This document shows, piece after piece, positions 38,165 to 47,130 of a stretch of DNA of 64,000 bases; position 1 is the first letter of the stretch, and each line of letters starts with the position of its first letter. A model generated the notes under the pieces. That model was not told the origin of the DNA. It was given only the letters and a program-made list of their open reading frames with translations, and made no database searches. The stretch is from Leptospira paudalimensis (GTDB lineage: Bacteria > Spirochaetota > Leptospiria > Leptospirales > Leptospiraceae), in contig NZ_JAMQPR010000001.1 in NCBI RefSeq assembly GCF_026151345.1, positions 2,490,676 to 2,554,675 of the forward strand, in the 5' to 3' direction. A program made the position numbers and the translations under genes.

Positions 38165-38282
38165 AGGAAAAGTGTATGAAATCTATTTTCCAATTTGATT
38201 CCAGTTTTGTTACAAAATGGATACAAAGGTTGTTTCAGAAATTTGGTTTTGACATGGGTGAGAGGGTTTTCCTTCTAGGAAT

Positions 38283-39746
38283 GTGCAATTTTTCACTCCA
38301 AAACGAACCTTTTTCCTCTTATTTTTAGTTCTCTCCGTATACTTGTTTTGGGGGAATTCTTCCCCTCTGATTGACCAAGATGAAGCAGCCTATGCGGGTT
38401 TTGCAAGGACCATGACGGAAACGGGAGATTATCTCAATATGGAGTTCCCCTATTCCGAACCTCATAGAAAACCACCTCTTCATTTTTGGATCACATCCTT
38501 TTTATTCCAAACATTTGGAACCAATGAATTTGTTCTAAGGTTATTTCCCACAATTTGTATTCTTGGCACAGCAGTATTAACTTACCACTTAGCATATGTT
38601 ATGTTTAATAGCAGGACAGCTTTATATGCATTTAGTATTTTGAGTTTTTCTCTCTATTTTCCACTCAATGGAAAAATCGCACTTGTAGATTCCTTATTGG
38701 TTTTTTTTGGAATGTTAGGATTTGTAAACCTTCATCATTTTATTAGATCAACAAAATGGATTTACGCTTTTCTATTTTGGTGCTCTGTAAGTATCGGTGT
38801 TCTCATCAAAGGACCACCTATCCTAATCTTTTTAGGAGGTACTTGTTTTCTTTTACTCTTTTTTGCAAAAACAAGACCTATCATTTGGAAACTCCATCCT
38901 TGGCTCGGATTACCGTTGGCACTAGTTCCCATTATTATTTGGGGGTATTTCTCATGGCAAAAAGATGGAGGGGTTCTCATACGATGGATGGTCGATTGGT
39001 ACATCTTACGTAGGGCCACAAATCCAGTCTTTGGACAATCAGGACCACCAGGCACCTATTTGGTGTTATTTGTCATTACACTTTTCCCTTGGACAAGGGT
39101 TTACCTTTCCTTTTTAAAAGAAATGTTTTGGCGATTTGTGTCTCATTTGAATGCTAAGGAAATCAAAGATTCTATTTTTTCTTCCTTTCGCAATGGAATT
39201 CTTTTACCACTCTCCCCTCGCTCTTATTTAATGATTGGTCTTGTGTTCTCTTGGATCTTCTATGAGTTTCTTTCAAGTAAACTTCCCTCTTATCCTTTGT
39301 CCGCTTACCCAATCCTTTCCATCTTACTTGCCGAACAATTATCAAAAAAACACAATCAAATTTATTTATACAGGTTGTACTTAACAACTTCAATCCTTAT
39401 GATCCTTGTGATTGGATTCTTTGTGTTACCAAAATTCAATGGAATGAGAACGGAAACTATAGTTTTAGCAGAAACAATCAAAGAGAGAATTCAAACAAAT
39501 GAAACCTTATATTCATATGGTGGACTTGGAATTCCCAGTTTTGCCTTTTATTTTCATAGACCTATAAAGGAAATTGATTGGAACGAATTCATGAAGGTAA
39601 GTGGATCCATTCTTATGACCGAATCAGATCGAATTCTCTTTGATTCCATGGGATTCAAAATGAAACAAATGGGAGAACCCATCTCCCTTTATGCGTATGA
39701 TCGAAACAAAACGCTAAAACTAGTACTTCTGAAAAAAGAACTTTAG
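38283..39746 (+). CDS. ArnT/PMT-like membrane glycosyltransferase
   Basis: This 487-residue GT-C fold protein has about 11 hydrophobic helices. The first periplasmic loop contains SSPLIDQDEAAYAGFARTM, whose acidic residues match the catalytic loop of the ArnT/dolichyl-phosphate-mannose transferase families, followed by EPHRKPPLHFW. Such enzymes transfer a sugar from a polyprenyl phosphate carrier to lipid A or protein outside the inner membrane. The start is GTG at 38283, with AGGA just upstream. The acceptor is unknown. The 3' end overlaps the convergent DCC gene by 4 nt. Confidence 0.85.
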   Translation: MQFFTPKRTFFLLFLVLSVYLFWGNSSPLIDQDEAAYAGFARTMTETGDYLNMEFPYSEPHRKPPLHFWITSFLFQTFGTNEFVLRLFPTICILGTAVLTYHLAYVMFNSRTALYAFSILSFSLYFPLNGKIALVDSLLVFFGMLGFVNLHHFIRSTKWIYAFLFWCSVSIGVLIKGPPILIFLGGTCFLLLFFAKTRPIIWKLHPWLGLPLALVPIIIWGYFSWQKDGGVLIRWMVDWYILRRATNPVFGQSGPPGTYLVLFVITLFPWTRVYLSFLKEMFWRFVSHLNAKEIKDSIFSSFRNGILLPLSPRSYLMIGLVFSWIFYEFLSSKLPSYPLSAYPILSILLAEQLSKKHNQIYLYRLYLTTSILMILVIGFFVLPKFNGMRTETIVLAETIKERIQTNETLYSYGGLGIPSFAFYFHRPIKEIDWNEFMKVSGSILMTESDRILFDSMGFKMKQMGEPISLYAYDRNKTLKLVLLKKEL

Positions 39747-40141
39747 TCTAAAAACCTTTGTTTCAATTCGGGGGTTGGTACCATACAAGTTTCCGCTTTG
39801 CCAATCCACTGGTACCGGTGTTTGGCGATAAACCGATAAAACAAATTGCGAAGTGTTCTTGGCACCACCCAAAACAAAACTCCCAATCTCCAAGGGAAAT
39901 TCAATTCGTTTGTGATCCCAAGAATGGCATCTGATTCTAAGTAGAGTGTGCCTTCCTTCCAATACAGAATGCTATCGGGGAGAGAATCTCTAGCAGGTTC
40001 GGGAATGAGTTCTAAAAAAGTTCTGGAACCAATCGCTGAAAAGGAGAGGGATTCTGTTTTGTTGTGTTTCAATAAGAATTGAACCGAACCCATACAAAGA
40101 TGGCACACTCCATCGAAGAAAACAATTTTCCTTTTTTCCAC
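39743..40141 (-). CDS. DCC family (DUF393) thiol-disulfide oxidoreductase-like protein
   Basis: This 132-residue protein begins MEKRKIVFFDGVCHLC. The DGxCxLC motif defines the DCC/DUF393 family, predicted to have a thioredoxin-like site and probably a redox role. Further family features are SVQFLLKHNKT near the start and an RFGPxY-like basic helix with YRWIGKAE at the end. No signal peptide, so it is cytoplasmic. The start is GTG. Function in the family is not established biochemically. Confidence 0.85.
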   Translation of the reverse strand: MEKRKIVFFDGVCHLCMGSVQFLLKHNKTESLSFSAIGSRTFLELIPEPARDSLPDSILYWKEGTLYLESDAILGITNELNFPWRLGVLFWVVPRTLRNLFYRFIAKHRYQWIGKAETCMVPTPELKQRFLD

Positions 40142-40214
40142 TGGCAGACATTCCCCTTAACTCCAAACTGGTTGATAAGCATTCGAAATCGAGTCTAATT
40201 CCCAAGAGGTGCCG

Positions 40215-42161
40215 ATGTTTCCAGAATTTCATTCCGACAATTTATCACAAAAAGAATCGACCATTTTAAATAAAATGGAGTCGAACAAAGAATTCATCCA
40301 ATCTCTTCTTCAAAAAAGTCCTCTCACTTTTCAAAATTTTCTGAAACCATACCAAAGGATACAAACAGAACTTGGAGATTTGGTGACTGAAGTCTCTCAT
40401 ATCAACTCCGTTAAAAATAACGAAGAGAGCCAAACAATCTACAGTCGATTGTTGCCGAAACTAAGTGAATATTATACTGACTTAGGACAAAATGAAGAAA
40501 TCTATGCGGCCCTACTCAATATCCAATCCACTGACAAAACTCTGAACGAAGAACAAACAAAAGTTTTAGAAAATGAAATTCGAGATTTCCAATTGTCAGG
40601 AGTTGGACTCAATCCAACGACAAAGGAAGAACTGAAAAATATTCGTATCCAGTTATCAGATCTTACCAATCAATTTTCTCAAAATGTCTTAAACGCAACG
40701 AATGCATTTGCTCTTTATTTAAAAGAGGAAGATGTAAAAGGAATTCCAGAAAGTGACAAAGTTTCAGCCAAACAAGAAGACGGAACTTTTAAATTCACAC
40801 TTCATTTTCCATCTTACATTGCTTATATGACCTATGGGGAAAACAGAAAGATCAGAAAAGAATTATATGATGCATATTGCACAAGGGCGCCAGAAAATGG
40901 TGCACTCATAGAAAAAATTTTAAATTTAAGAGACAAAGAAGCAAAACTACTAGGGTTTGAAACCTATGCACATTTGAGTTTGGCTACAAAAGTTGCGAAC
41001 ACTCCAGAAGAAGTGATTTCTTTTCTCGATCACTTAGCAGAAAAAGCAAAACCGATTGCAGAAAAAGAATACACTGAGATCAAATCCTTCGCAAAAAAAC
41101 TGGGAGAAACACAAATTGAACCTTGGGATCTCACATACTATTCAGAAAAATTGAAAAAAGAATCCTTTTCGTATGATGAAGAAATATATAGACCTTATTT
41201 GGAAAAGGAAACCGTCATCCAAGGAACCTTCCAATTTTTAGAACAACTACTTGGAGTTAGGTTCCAAGAAGTAAAAACAAATGTATGGGAACCATCTGTC
41301 CTTTGTTATGACTTAGTTGTGGAAGGGGAAACTCGTTCCAGGTTATATTTAGACTTAGAAGTGCGAAGTGATAAAAAAGGTGGGGCATGGATGCACAACT
41401 GGAAACCTCATTTCCAAGACGAATCTGGCAAAACAGAACTCCCCATTGCCTTTGTCGTCGCTAGTTTTCCAAAAGCCACAACCACTCAACCTAGTTTACT
41501 CAGGCCAAGTGATGTTGTGACATTATTTCATGAATTAGGCCATGCACTCCATCATTTACTCTCCAAGGTGAATGAAGCGTTTGTGAGTGGAGTGAATGGT
41601 GTGGAATGGGATGCTGTCGAGTTTCCATCTCAATTTCTCGAAAACTTTGTCTATGAACCAAAGGTATTACAACTGTTTGCAAAACATTACCAAACAAAAG
41701 AACCAATTCCCAATTCTTATATAGAGACAATGGTGAAAGCAAAAAACTTCATGTCGGCCATGGGAGTTGTTCGACAAATCGAATTTGCAAAATTTGATAT
41801 GTTGGTTCATAAAGAAAAACCAACTGAGGCACGAGTACAAGAAATTTTAAACCAAGTTAGAAAGGAAATCGCTGTTGTTGTCCCTCCTTCCTATAATAAA
41901 TTCCAAAACTCATTTACTCATATCTTTGCAGGTGGTTATGCTGCGGGTTACTATTCCTATAAATGGGCGGAACTATTGTCAGCGAATGCATTTTATTCAT
42001 TTGTAGATAAAGGTGTTTTTGATTTAGAACATGCTTCTCATTTCAGAAAAACTGTTTTGGAAAAAGGTGGTTCTGCCAATGCCATAAATCTTTTCCGTGA
42101 TTTTTATGGAAAAGATCCAGACATCCAAGCACTACTTCGATTGAACGGAATTGCTGCTTAA
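40215..42161 (+). CDS. prlC: M3 family oligopeptidase (oligopeptidase A-like)
   Basis: This 648-residue zinc metallopeptidase of family M3 (thimet oligopeptidase group) degrades short peptides in the cytoplasm, including products of ClpXP and cleaved signal peptides. The active site HELGHALHH (HExxH, about residue 437) is followed by the third ligand region WDAVEFPSQFLENF (Glu of EFPSQ). The size (~650-680 aa) fits the family. ATG 40215 is preferred over GTG 40209 because AAGAGG lies 5 nt upstream of it. Its 3' end overlaps the convergent SCO gene by 30 nt. Confidence 0.92.
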   Translation: MFPEFHSDNLSQKESTILNKMESNKEFIQSLLQKSPLTFQNFLKPYQRIQTELGDLVTEVSHINSVKNNEESQTIYSRLLPKLSEYYTDLGQNEEIYAALLNIQSTDKTLNEEQTKVLENEIRDFQLSGVGLNPTTKEELKNIRIQLSDLTNQFSQNVLNATNAFALYLKEEDVKGIPESDKVSAKQEDGTFKFTLHFPSYIAYMTYGENRKIRKELYDAYCTRAPENGALIEKILNLRDKEAKLLGFETYAHLSLATKVANTPEEVISFLDHLAEKAKPIAEKEYTEIKSFAKKLGETQIEPWDLTYYSEKLKKESFSYDEEIYRPYLEKETVIQGTFQFLEQLLGVRFQEVKTNVWEPSVLCYDLVVEGETRSRLYLDLEVRSDKKGGAWMHNWKPHFQDESGKTELPIAFVVASFPKATTTQPSLLRPSDVVTLFHELGHALHHLLSKVNEAFVSGVNGVEWDAVEFPSQFLENFVYEPKVLQLFAKHYQTKEPIPNSYIETMVKAKNFMSAMGVVRQIEFAKFDMLVHKEKPTEARVQEILNQVRKEIAVVVPPSYNKFQNSFTHIFAGGYAAGYYSYKWAELLSANAFYSFVDKGVFDLEHASHFRKTVLEKGGSANAINLFRDFYGKDPDIQALLRLNGIAA

Positions 42162-42707
42162 AGCCAAAATCGTTTTGGAAATTACCTCTTTCCCATCGGT
42201 TGACTTGATGAGTTTTCGAGTTTTCCGTTGGGAATCCAAAACATAAAGATACGTCGAGTGATCAAAAGCCAATCCATCTTTTGTTTTTTCCACATAAGCC
42301 GCATATTGTTTTAACAATCGATTGGTAGTACTCGGATCAAAACTATAACCAATTGCATTGGGAATATAAAATTGAACATACTTCGTTGCGGTTTCTGTAG
42401 AATCTCTTTCTGGATCAATTGAAACAAATACAACACGGAAATTTTTCGTTTCCAGTTCAGAGAAATGTTCTGTCGCAGATTTGATTTTTGCTAGTGTATT
42501 CGGACAAAAATCAGGACAATATGTGTATCCAAAAAAAACGAGTAAAACAGGCTCGCTAAAATTTTTCAAATTCACCTTTGTTCCCGATTTGTCCATAGCC
42601 TCTATGTTTCCACCTATTGGAAGTTCTGTGAGCTCAATTGCCGACCCACAATAGAGAATATTAAAAAAAAGGAATATGGCAAAACTAAGAGTTAAAATTT
42701 TCTTCAT
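42132..42707 (-). CDS. SCO1/SenC family copper chaperone lipoprotein
   Basis: This 191-residue protein has a signal peptide with FFNILYC (Cys20), giving a lipid anchor. The thioredoxin-like SCO domain shows FFGYTYCPDFCPNTL, with the CxxxC copper site, and the copper-ligand His in AFDHSTYLY. SCO proteins deliver copper to, or reduce, the CuA site of cytochrome c oxidase. It is preceded (overlap 4 nt) by the PCuAC-like gene, its classic partner. The overlap with the 3' end of the convergent peptidase gene is 30 nt. Confidence 0.92.
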   Translation of the reverse strand: MKKILTLSFAIFLFFNILYCGSAIELTELPIGGNIEAMDKSGTKVNLKNFSEPVLLVFFGYTYCPDFCPNTLAKIKSATEHFSELETKNFRVVFVSIDPERDSTETATKYVQFYIPNAIGYSFDPSTTNRLLKQYAAYVEKTKDGLAFDHSTYLYVLDSQRKTRKLIKSTDGKEVISKTILALSSNSVQSK

Positions 42708-43138
42708 AACGATTTTTTCTCCACAATGTGTTTTTGAACCAACCCATTTGAAAAATGAATTTGAATCAAAAGTTCACCACTTGAATTTTCTTTCTCATAT
42801 AACATAAGGTGTGTGCCATTTCGTTTAAGTTCAATAGATTCCTTTGGTTTCAATACGATTGGATAGTCTAGTTTTCTCATCCTCATGATCCCTTCTTTGC
42901 CCATATTCATCGTATGGAATTCTACAGTTTTGTATTGGTTACTCGAAACAGTAAGGATGGAAACATCAGAATCAGTTGGATTTTGGATGGTTCCATAAAC
43001 AGCCGTTGTTTTTGCTACATCAGGAACTATGGGAGTCCAGAAAGTATGTTCTCCATTCGTTTTGTGACAGAAAATGAACAAATTGACTTGAATTAGAAAC
43101 AGAATTCCTAAATTTGTAGTATTTACCTTTCGTAACAA
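42704..43138 (-). CDS. PCuAC-type periplasmic copper chaperone
   Basis: This protein (144 aa from TTG 43138) has the copper-binding arrangement of the PCu(A)C family: EFHTMNMGKEGIMRM (His and Met ligands), then NGTHLML (HxM). PCuAC inserts Cu(I) into the CuA centre of cytochrome oxidase together with SCO, the next gene. A signal-like hydrophobic stretch (LGILFLIQVNLFIFC) ends in a Cys, so it may be a lipoprotein. The frame is open to 43213, but that overlaps the divergent hydrolase start; TTG 43138 has GAGG 5 nt upstream and leaves the two genes non-overlapping. Confidence 0.8.
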   Translation of the reverse strand: MLRKVNTTNLGILFLIQVNLFIFCHKTNGEHTFWTPIVPDVAKTTAVYGTIQNPTDSDVSILTVSSNQYKTVEFHTMNMGKEGIMRMRKLDYPIVLKPKESIELKRNGTHLMLYEKENSSGELLIQIHFSNGLVQKHIVEKKSL

Positions 43139-43148
43139 GAGAACCTCG

Positions 43149-44168
43149 ATGAGATTAATAATCAAATGGGTGACCGCAATCACTCTCATTCTTTCTTCCT
43201 TTCTTCTATCCACTTACAACTGGTCTACTGGTGAATACAATTATGATTCCACTCGAAAATTCGAAAATTTCGAAAGCTTTTACCAAAACGAACTTGAGAT
43301 CAGTAAAAAAGAAAATACCAAACCAAATAATGAAGAATATTTAATCCGAGTTTCAGAAGAACCTACACCAATCGCAATTTTATACCTGCATGGATTTGGT
43401 GCCAGCCGTGGTGAAGGGGAAGAAGTCACAAACAAACTCAGTGAATACTTTGGTGCCAATACTTATTATGTACGCCTGCCTGGCCATGGAACCAATATCG
43501 AAGACCACCTCCATACTCCATTCCAAAAATACTTACAAGACGCCGAAGATAGTTTAATTTATTCGAAAGAGTTAGGTCATAAAACAGTTGTTATTGGAAC
43601 AAGTATGGGTGGAAACATTGCAACCTACTTGGCTGCAAAACACCCAGACTTAGTTGATAGTTTGATCCTTGCCTCTCCTTTTTATGATTTTGATGATCCC
43701 ACTGCTCACATCTTTCGTTTTTATTGGGGAAAATCTTTTATCGATGCCATCAAAGGAGAAATTCGAATTTCAAAAACTGATCCAAAAGATGAATCCGCTA
43801 AGTATTGGTATTTGGACCAATACTATGGTGCCATTCAAAACATTCTGGATCTAAAACGATTTATGGATAAAGAAAATCCTTACCCGAAGGTTAGCACACC
43901 TACTCTTTTAATGTATTATTATAAATCCGAAAGGGAACATGATTTTGTTGCTTCCATAAAAGCAATGTTAGATGTATTCGACAAAATCCAAAAAGGACCT
44001 AATGCCAATCCTAAAAACCGATTATTAAAAATCGAGGATGGGGCTCATGTACTTCTCTCCAAGTATGTAAAATCCGACAAATCACTGATCGAAAAGGAAA
44101 TGATCCAATTCATCAAAGATACAACTGGAGCCGAAGAATTCAAAAAATCAAAGAAATCCAAACGATAA
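43149..44168 (+). CDS. Alpha/beta hydrolase, membrane-anchored or secreted
   Basis: This 339-residue protein has an N-terminal hydrophobic anchor or signal (LIIKWVTAITLILSSFLLS). The alpha/beta hydrolase core has the oxyanion region LYLHGFGASRGEGEEV (about 78-93), the nucleophile elbow GTSMGG (Ser about 151), and a catalytic His in EDGAHVLLSKY. It resembles monoacylglycerol lipase/esterase types. Substrate unknown. The 3' end overlaps the convergent sensor gene by 21 nt. It is divergent from the copper chaperone pair with about 10 bp between starts. Confidence 0.85.
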   Translation: MRLIIKWVTAITLILSSFLLSTYNWSTGEYNYDSTRKFENFESFYQNELEISKKENTKPNNEEYLIRVSEEPTPIAILYLHGFGASRGEGEEVTNKLSEYFGANTYYVRLPGHGTNIEDHLHTPFQKYLQDAEDSLIYSKELGHKTVVIGTSMGGNIATYLAAKHPDLVDSLILASPFYDFDDPTAHIFRFYWGKSFIDAIKGEIRISKTDPKDESAKYWYLDQYYGAIQNILDLKRFMDKENPYPKVSTPTLLMYYYKSEREHDFVASIKAMLDVFDKIQKGPNANPKNRLLKIEDGAHVLLSKYVKSDKSLIEKEMIQFIKDTTGAEEFKKSKKSKR

Positions 44169-46049
44169 CAAAATCGATTCGTATAATTCATCAACGGATA
44201 TTGGTTTAGACCGAACCAATATCCCTTCTTTGGAAAGTTCTTCCGCGTCCAATCCATCCATATTTCCAGTATACAAAACAGCAGAAACATCAGGTGATAC
44301 TTGTTTGATTTTACGAATCATAACAAGGCCACTCATTTCTCGTAAACGGTAATCCGATAAAACAAAATCCGGAATTTCCTCATTCAAATATTGAATCGCA
44401 GACGAAGAAGTTGAAAATACTTTGGGATTGATTTGTTTTTGAGATAAAACAAAAGAAATGGCTTCACTGGCAGCCTCGTCATCTTCCACAATCCAAATTT
44501 TTTTCTTTGAGATTTCAGACCAAACATCTTTAGGTTTTGGTTCAGAATTCAATTTGTATGGATGATGGAGTGGAATTGACTCCTCCAAAGGTAAATAAAT
44601 AAATACCTTTAATGTCATGGGATCTGGTTTGTCTAAATAAAACTCACCTCCCCAATTCTTCACATAACGATTGATTAAATGAATTCCCGTCCATTGGAAA
44701 TCTTCATCACGAAAATTTACCAAATCCAAAGTGGTTAATTCTGATAAACTGGGCAAGGACAATCCTGTAAATTCCAAGGATATCAGTAATCTTACTTCAT
44801 CCATGGGCTGTGTTTGGATTTGGACGAGTCCACGTTTCCTGTCATCCCAAACAAAAATACCACCAGAAGTTAATTCACATAGAATTTTAGAAAACTGAAC
44901 AACATCTACTTTGGTAATTAATGGTGATTTATAAAAATCGAACTGAGCCTCTACGTTTTTCGGTAATCCGGCAACAAGTAATGGAATGGTTGACTCTACA
45001 ACTGATGATATATCAATTTTGGAAACAGAATGTTCGTTTTTTGTTTTAGAATAATGAATGATTCGATGGATCATAGAACGAGCGTTATCGGCACCCATTC
45101 GAATCTTTTCTAAATAATCTAAAATTTGACTTTGATCAAATTTCCCTAATGTAATTTGTTCTTTTCCGAGTTGGGAAAAGACATGGATTGGCTGTAAGTA
45201 ATTATTGAGGTCATGTGCAATATTGGTAGCAAGACTTCCAATGGTTTCCATTTTTTGGGAGTGTAACTGATACGATTCTAATTGTTTTTTTTCAGTAACA
45301 TCATCCAAAAACACATAATAAAAATCTGGTTTTCCTTGTGAATTTCGGAAGGCACTAATTCGTCGGTAAACATTGATTCGTCGGCCATCCTTTCGAGTGA
45401 GCCTTGATTCTTCTGCACCTTCTTTGAAAAAACTAAAGTATTCCATTTCTTCGTCTGAAATGGGTTCCCCTTTGATCCTTCGAATATTAAGATCCGTTAG
45501 GTTTTGAAAACTATATCCTGTGATTTCAGTAAATCTTGGATTAATTCGGAAATAACCACCCTCCCAGTCTTGTAATGCCATACCTACCGATGCGTTTTCA
45601 AAGAGGCCTAGGAAAAATTGGATTTGTTCTACGATATTGATTTCGTTTGTTTTTTCATTTGTAACGTCTCGCACAAACACAAGATCTAGAACTGAATCCA
45701 TTCCAGGAATGTTCACTTTTCTTTTTTCAAACTGAAACCAGCGAACAAGCGTTTCATTCGGCATCTGGAACCGGTAATCTCCGACAATTTGTTCGCGATC
45801 ATTTCGTTTGTTTGGTGAGAGGATCTGTTCTAAAAATGCTTCTTTGTCATCCTTAAATACCCAAGCAAGTAAATCAGATTCCAAACAATCTTTGCCGGGT
45901 TTTTGGCATCCTAAATTGTCCTTAAAAAAATCATTGGAAAATAAAATTTGGCCGGATTTGGGATCAGAGAGATACACTCCCCCAGAAAATAGGTTTGGCA
46001 AGACCTTAAAGAATTCTATCATTCCGCTTGCTTCCAGATTCGTTTGCAT
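44148..46049 (-). CDS. PAS-containing hybrid sensor protein with degraded kinase ATPase domain and receiver
   Basis: This protein (633 aa from ATG 46049) has two PAS domains (about 15-130 and 140-260; the second contains ENASVGMALQDWEGGYFRIN). A HisKA-type phosphoacceptor helix follows, with SLATNIAHDLNNYLQPI. The C-terminal receiver domain has IVEDDEA, the phosphoacceptor Asp in FVLSDYRLREMSG, and the K of VRSKPIS. The ATP-binding domain between them is degraded: the N box is CELTSGGIF and the G boxes are not recognisable. No transmembrane helix is seen. ATG 46049 has AAGG 7 nt upstream; longer starts overlap tatA. Confidence 0.85.
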   Translation of the reverse strand: MQTNLEASGMIEFFKVLPNLFSGGVYLSDPKSGQILFSNDFFKDNLGCQKPGKDCLESDLLAWVFKDDKEAFLEQILSPNKRNDREQIVGDYRFQMPNETLVRWFQFEKRKVNIPGMDSVLDLVFVRDVTNEKTNEINIVEQIQFFLGLFENASVGMALQDWEGGYFRINPRFTEITGYSFQNLTDLNIRRIKGEPISDEEMEYFSFFKEGAEESRLTRKDGRRINVYRRISAFRNSQGKPDFYYVFLDDVTEKKQLESYQLHSQKMETIGSLATNIAHDLNNYLQPIHVFSQLGKEQITLGKFDQSQILDYLEKIRMGADNARSMIHRIIHYSKTKNEHSVSKIDISSVVESTIPLLVAGLPKNVEAQFDFYKSPLITKVDVVQFSKILCELTSGGIFVWDDRKRGLVQIQTQPMDEVRLLISLEFTGLSLPSLSELTTLDLVNFRDEDFQWTGIHLINRYVKNWGGEFYLDKPDPMTLKVFIYLPLEESIPLHHPYKLNSEPKPKDVWSEISKKKIWIVEDDEAASEAISFVLSQKQINPKVFSTSSSAIQYLNEEIPDFVLSDYRLREMSGLVMIRKIKQVSPDVSAVLYTGNMDGLDAEELSKEGILVRSKPISVDELYESILLSFGFL

Positions 46050-46072
46050 AACTCTTGCCTTAAGAGGGAAAT

Positions 46073-46342
46073 ATGCCATCCAATCCGTTTTCTTTTCAAG
46101 CACCTATTGCTTTTTTTAATTTAGGACCATGGGAGATTGCACTCATCGTTTTTTTAGCCTTACTTTTTTTTGGTGGAAAACGATTGCCAAGCCTTGCCAA
46201 GGACTTAGGTTCCGGGATCAAGGAATTTAGAAAGTCACTCACTGGCCAAGACGAAGAACCTACCCAAACGAGTTTCCCTGTGGAAGAACCAAAACAGACG
46301 TCACAGTCCAACACAAAATCCACTAAAAAGAAAAAAGCTTAA
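46073..46342 (+). CDS. tatA: Sec-independent protein translocase subunit TatA
   Basis: This 89-residue protein has one transmembrane helix (GPWEIALIVFLALLFFGGKR) and the amphipathic helix LPSLAKDLGSGIKEFRKSL after the FGGKRLP hinge, the TatA hallmark. The tail is polar and Lys-rich. It forms the pore for folded (twin-arginine) proteins with TatC, the next gene. AAGAGGG lies 5 nt before ATG 46073. No separate tatB is visible nearby, so this may be a TatA that also serves as TatB, although a tatB could be elsewhere. Confidence 0.95.
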   Translation: MPSNPFSFQAPIAFFNLGPWEIALIVFLALLFFGGKRLPSLAKDLGSGIKEFRKSLTGQDEEPTQTSFPVEEPKQTSQSNTKSTKKKKA

Positions 46343-46350
46343 TCCCACCA

Positions 46351-47130
46351 TTGGCTGACAAAAAAAGAACCGCACTGCCACTGCCGGAAGATTCGGAAAC
46401 CAGGGAAAAATATATGTCCCTGGGTGACCATTTAGAAGAACTCCGGCAAAGACTAATTTATTCAATCTTAGTTGTTTCTGTTTTTATGATAGGAACTTTG
46501 TATTTTGGAAGTGAGATCCATAGCATTCTCATCCAACCTTACAAATCGGTGCTTGGGCCGGATGCTCATTTTTTCCAGATCCAACTCATGGCTCCGTTTC
46601 TCATTTATTTGAAAACGTCCTTTATTTTGTCGGTTCTCGTTTCCCTTCCTTTTTTACTCTACATCCTATGGGGGTTCATTGCTCCCGCGGTCAATCCAAG
46701 GACAGAAAAATGGGGAAAGTTCATCATCCTCTTTTCTACTTTGCTCTTTTGGTCTGGCCTTGCACTTTGTTGGTTTACAGTCTTCGAAAATTTTTTGCGA
46801 GTGTTCCTTGTTGTCTTAAGGCCAGATGGAGTGGATCCTTACCTTCCCATCGATGAATACTATGATTTGTTTTTTAACTTACACCTAGTCTTTGGGGCAT
46901 CCTTTCAATTACCAATCGTTCTCATTTTACTCGGTCGTATCGGAATCCTTTCTTCAAGGTTTCTGATTTCCCGATGGAGGGAAGCAGTGCTTATCATCGC
47001 GGTTGTGTCTGCTGTATTATCACCAGGACCTGATGTTTTTTCTATGCTAATGTTACTTTTGCCACTTAGTTTTTTATTCTTTTTATCTGCTATTTTAATG
47101 AGAGTATTGGAAGCCACTGATTCAAAATGA
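46351..47130 (+). CDS. tatC: Sec-independent protein translocase subunit TatC
   Basis: This 259-residue six-helix inner-membrane protein is the twin-arginine signal receptor. Family motifs are SLGDHLEELRQRL near the N-terminus, then FGASFQLPIVL and SPGPDVFSM near the end. The annotated start is TTG at 46351 (no Shine-Dalgarno); ATG 46414 (MSLGDHLEELR) with AGGG upstream is a realistic alternative that retains the whole conserved domain. It follows tatA by 8 bp and overlaps the next gene by 4 nt. Confidence 0.95.
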   Translation: MADKKRTALPLPEDSETREKYMSLGDHLEELRQRLIYSILVVSVFMIGTLYFGSEIHSILIQPYKSVLGPDAHFFQIQLMAPFLIYLKTSFILSVLVSLPFLLYILWGFIAPAVNPRTEKWGKFIILFSTLLFWSGLALCWFTVFENFLRVFLVVLRPDGVDPYLPIDEYYDLFFNLHLVFGASFQLPIVLILLGRIGILSSRFLISRWREAVLIIAVVSAVLSPGPDVFSMLMLLLPLSFLFFLSAILMRVLEATDSK

